A DNA stretch of 57,838 bases from Bradyrhizobium sp. 132 (lineage in GTDB: Bacteria > Pseudomonadota > Alphaproteobacteria > Rhizobiales > Xanthobacteraceae). Numbering within the stretch: the first letter of the stretch is position 1; the number at the start of each line of letters is the position of its first letter. The DNA lies in NCBI RefSeq assembly GCF_023074185.1, contig NZ_JADPKY010000028.1, positions 1 through 57,838 of the forward strand. Reading direction: 5' to 3'. The position numbers were made by a program, and so were the translations under genes. The notes beneath the pieces were generated by a model, which saw only the letters and a list, made by a program, of their open reading frames with translations, ran no database searches and was not told the origin of the DNA. Below are positions 56,708-57,838 of the stretch, one piece after another.

Positions 56708-57784
56708 AGCCAAACAAGAGGTGGCCAATTTGGCATCCATTCACGCAGCATGCTCTTCACAACGAGATGACCAAGGTTGTGCGTGGCGATGGTGCTTATC
56801 TCTACACTGCGGATGACAATCGAATCATAGATGCAATCTCATCCTGTTGGGTCGTCACTCACGGCCATTGCCATCCGCAGATCGTGAGCGCGATTCAGGA
56901 ACAGGCCGGCAAGCTGAACCAAATCATTTTCGCCGGCTACACGCATGATCCGGCTGAGGAGGTCGCTCGGCTCCTTTTGAAACTCACACCCCAAGGCTTG
57001 GACCACGTGTTCTACTCGGACAGCGGGTCAGCCAGCGTGGAAGTCGCCTTGAAGATGGCACTCGGTTATTGGCATAGGCGAAGAGCGAACACGCATCGTT
57101 GTCATGCAGCACTCCTATCACGGGGACACGTTCGGCGCGATGTCAGTTGGTGCCCGCGGTGTCTTCAACGCGGCGTACGGATCTCTCCTGTTCGACGTCA
57201 CCTCAATCCCGTTTCCTGCGAGCGGTCGTGAGCGGGCGACGCTCGATGCGCTTGAGTCAGCATGTCGGAACGAAAATCCCGCAGCCTTTATTGTCGAGCC
57301 TCTGGTGTTAGGGGCAGGCGGAATGCTGATGTACCCAGCTTGGGTGCTAAGAGAGATGAAGCGGATCTGCGAGGCGTCGGACGTTCTGTTCATTGCCGAT
57401 GAGGTCATGACGGGCTGGGGCCGCACCGGAACAATCTTCGCCTGTGAGCAGGCCAATGTTGTGCCAGATATAGCGTGCTATTCCAAGGGTCTCACGGGAG
57501 GGGCGCTGCCGCTCGCGGTGACACTCTGCCGGGCAGAGATTTTCGATGCCCATTATTCAAAAGACCGTACCCGCACATTCTTGCACTCGAGTTCGTATAC
57601 GGCAAATCCGGTGGCCTGTGCCGCCGCCAAGGCTAACCTGGATCTGTGGAAAGACCAGGAATGTCACCGACGCATCGCTGCGGTCGCAACCATGCAAGAG
57701 CAGGCAATTGAAGCATTCCGCGTCGATCCGCGCTTTGACTGCGGCGCGGCAATCAGGATGGAAGTGCAGCGTCAATCAGGATGA
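56704..57784 (+). pseudogene. bioA: bioA (DAPA aminotransferase), frameshifted and 3'-truncated
   Basis: Starts [20 protein letters not shown] and contains ISSCWVVTHGHCHPQIVSAI and FYSDSGSASVEVALKMALGY. Around 57076 the frame breaks: after G-Y-W-H one base (A) precedes G-E-E-R-T-R-I-V-V-M-Q-H in the next frame, so either 5 bases were lost or 1 gained. The rest is clear: QHSYHGDTFGAMSVGARGVF, FIADEVMTGWGRTGTIFACE and the PLP lysine in CYSKGLTGGALPLAVTLCRA. Resemblance stops at FRVDPRFD (about 57739), roughly 70 residues before the usual end. It is therefore inactive twice over. A short direct repeat, CAATCAGGATG, lies at the broken end. Confidence 0.9.
57750..57783 (+). repeat. 11-bp direct repeat at the bioA break
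   Basis: CAATCAGGATG occurs at 57750-57760 and again at 57773-57783, just past the point where bioA resemblance ends. It may be a scar of the rearrangement that removed the gene end. The following sequence to the window edge (GGGCTCGTGAC ... GTTACG) could be the left arm of a hairpin completed outside the window. Confidence 0.35.
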
Positions 57785-57838
57785 GAGAGCTTCGCCGGGC
57801 TCGTGACGCAGGGAGGGCGTAGCCCGACCGGAGTTACG

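Overview
The window is a piece of a Bradyrhizobium symbiosis island. The evidence is gene content and order: a nodD1 - nod box - (receiver gene) nodABCSUIJ - nolO - nodZ block is followed directly by fixR-nifA-fixA, with the Bradyrhizobium-type regulator nolA on the left and nodM, nolK and noeL on the right. The proteins resemble Bradyrhizobium japonicum/diazoefficiens relatives from memory, but the layout is not that of USDA110: nolM and nolN are missing between nodJ and nolO, nodD2 is a deleted relic, and the N-terminal part of NodC is of a different type. No tRNA, rRNA or CRISPR array was seen.

Layout. 1-6 kb holds small phage/island-type genes, several degraded. 6.2-10.5 kb is a decay zone: a frameshifted nuclease-like gene, a frameshifted MHS-family transporter, an intact rubredoxin, a PaiB-like gene split by one amber codon, and a transglycosylase lacking its catalytic glutamate. 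10.6-11.1 kb is an IS3-family remnant. 11.2-20.6 kb carries a cystathionine-lyase-like PLP enzyme behind a possible sigma-54 promoter, a LuxR solo with a disturbed start, an Omp25/31-like porin, a nodC fragment, and a luciferase-like monooxygenase next to a HisC-type aminotransferase. 21.9-25.4 kb holds nolA, the nodD2 relic and nodD1.

25.4-36.4 kb is the Nod-factor operon. NodABC build the acylated chitin backbone, NodS N-methylates it, NodU and NolO carbamoylate it, NodIJ export it and NodZ adds fucose. NodM (glucosamine-6-P supply) and NoeL/NolK (GDP-fucose supply) at 44.2-48.3 kb provide the precursors, so the predicted product is an N-methylated, carbamoylated, 6-O-fucosylated lipochitooligosaccharide. 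37.3-41.4 kb encodes the nitrogen-fixation activator NifA with FixR upstream and FixA downstream, with sigma-54-type promoters in front of fixR and fixA. 48.3-53.7 kb is gene-poor, with a few small zinc-ribbon or hypothetical proteins. 53.8-57.8 kb is a bioB-panD-bioF-bioD-bioA cluster in which panD, bioF and bioD are intact but bioB and bioA are broken.

The most unusual signal is a family of six near-identical promoter-like elements (10.5, 21.7, 22.7, 24.2, 50.3 and 52.0 kb), all reading leftwards, with exactly 19 bp between TTGAwy-like and TAsnnn-like boxes. One lies just upstream of nolA, which encodes a MerR-family protein. The 19-bp spacing is the hallmark of MerR-controlled promoters, so this may be a dispersed NolA regulon. 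All coordinates, motifs and frames were read by eye; family names rest on recognition of motifs, not on database searches.
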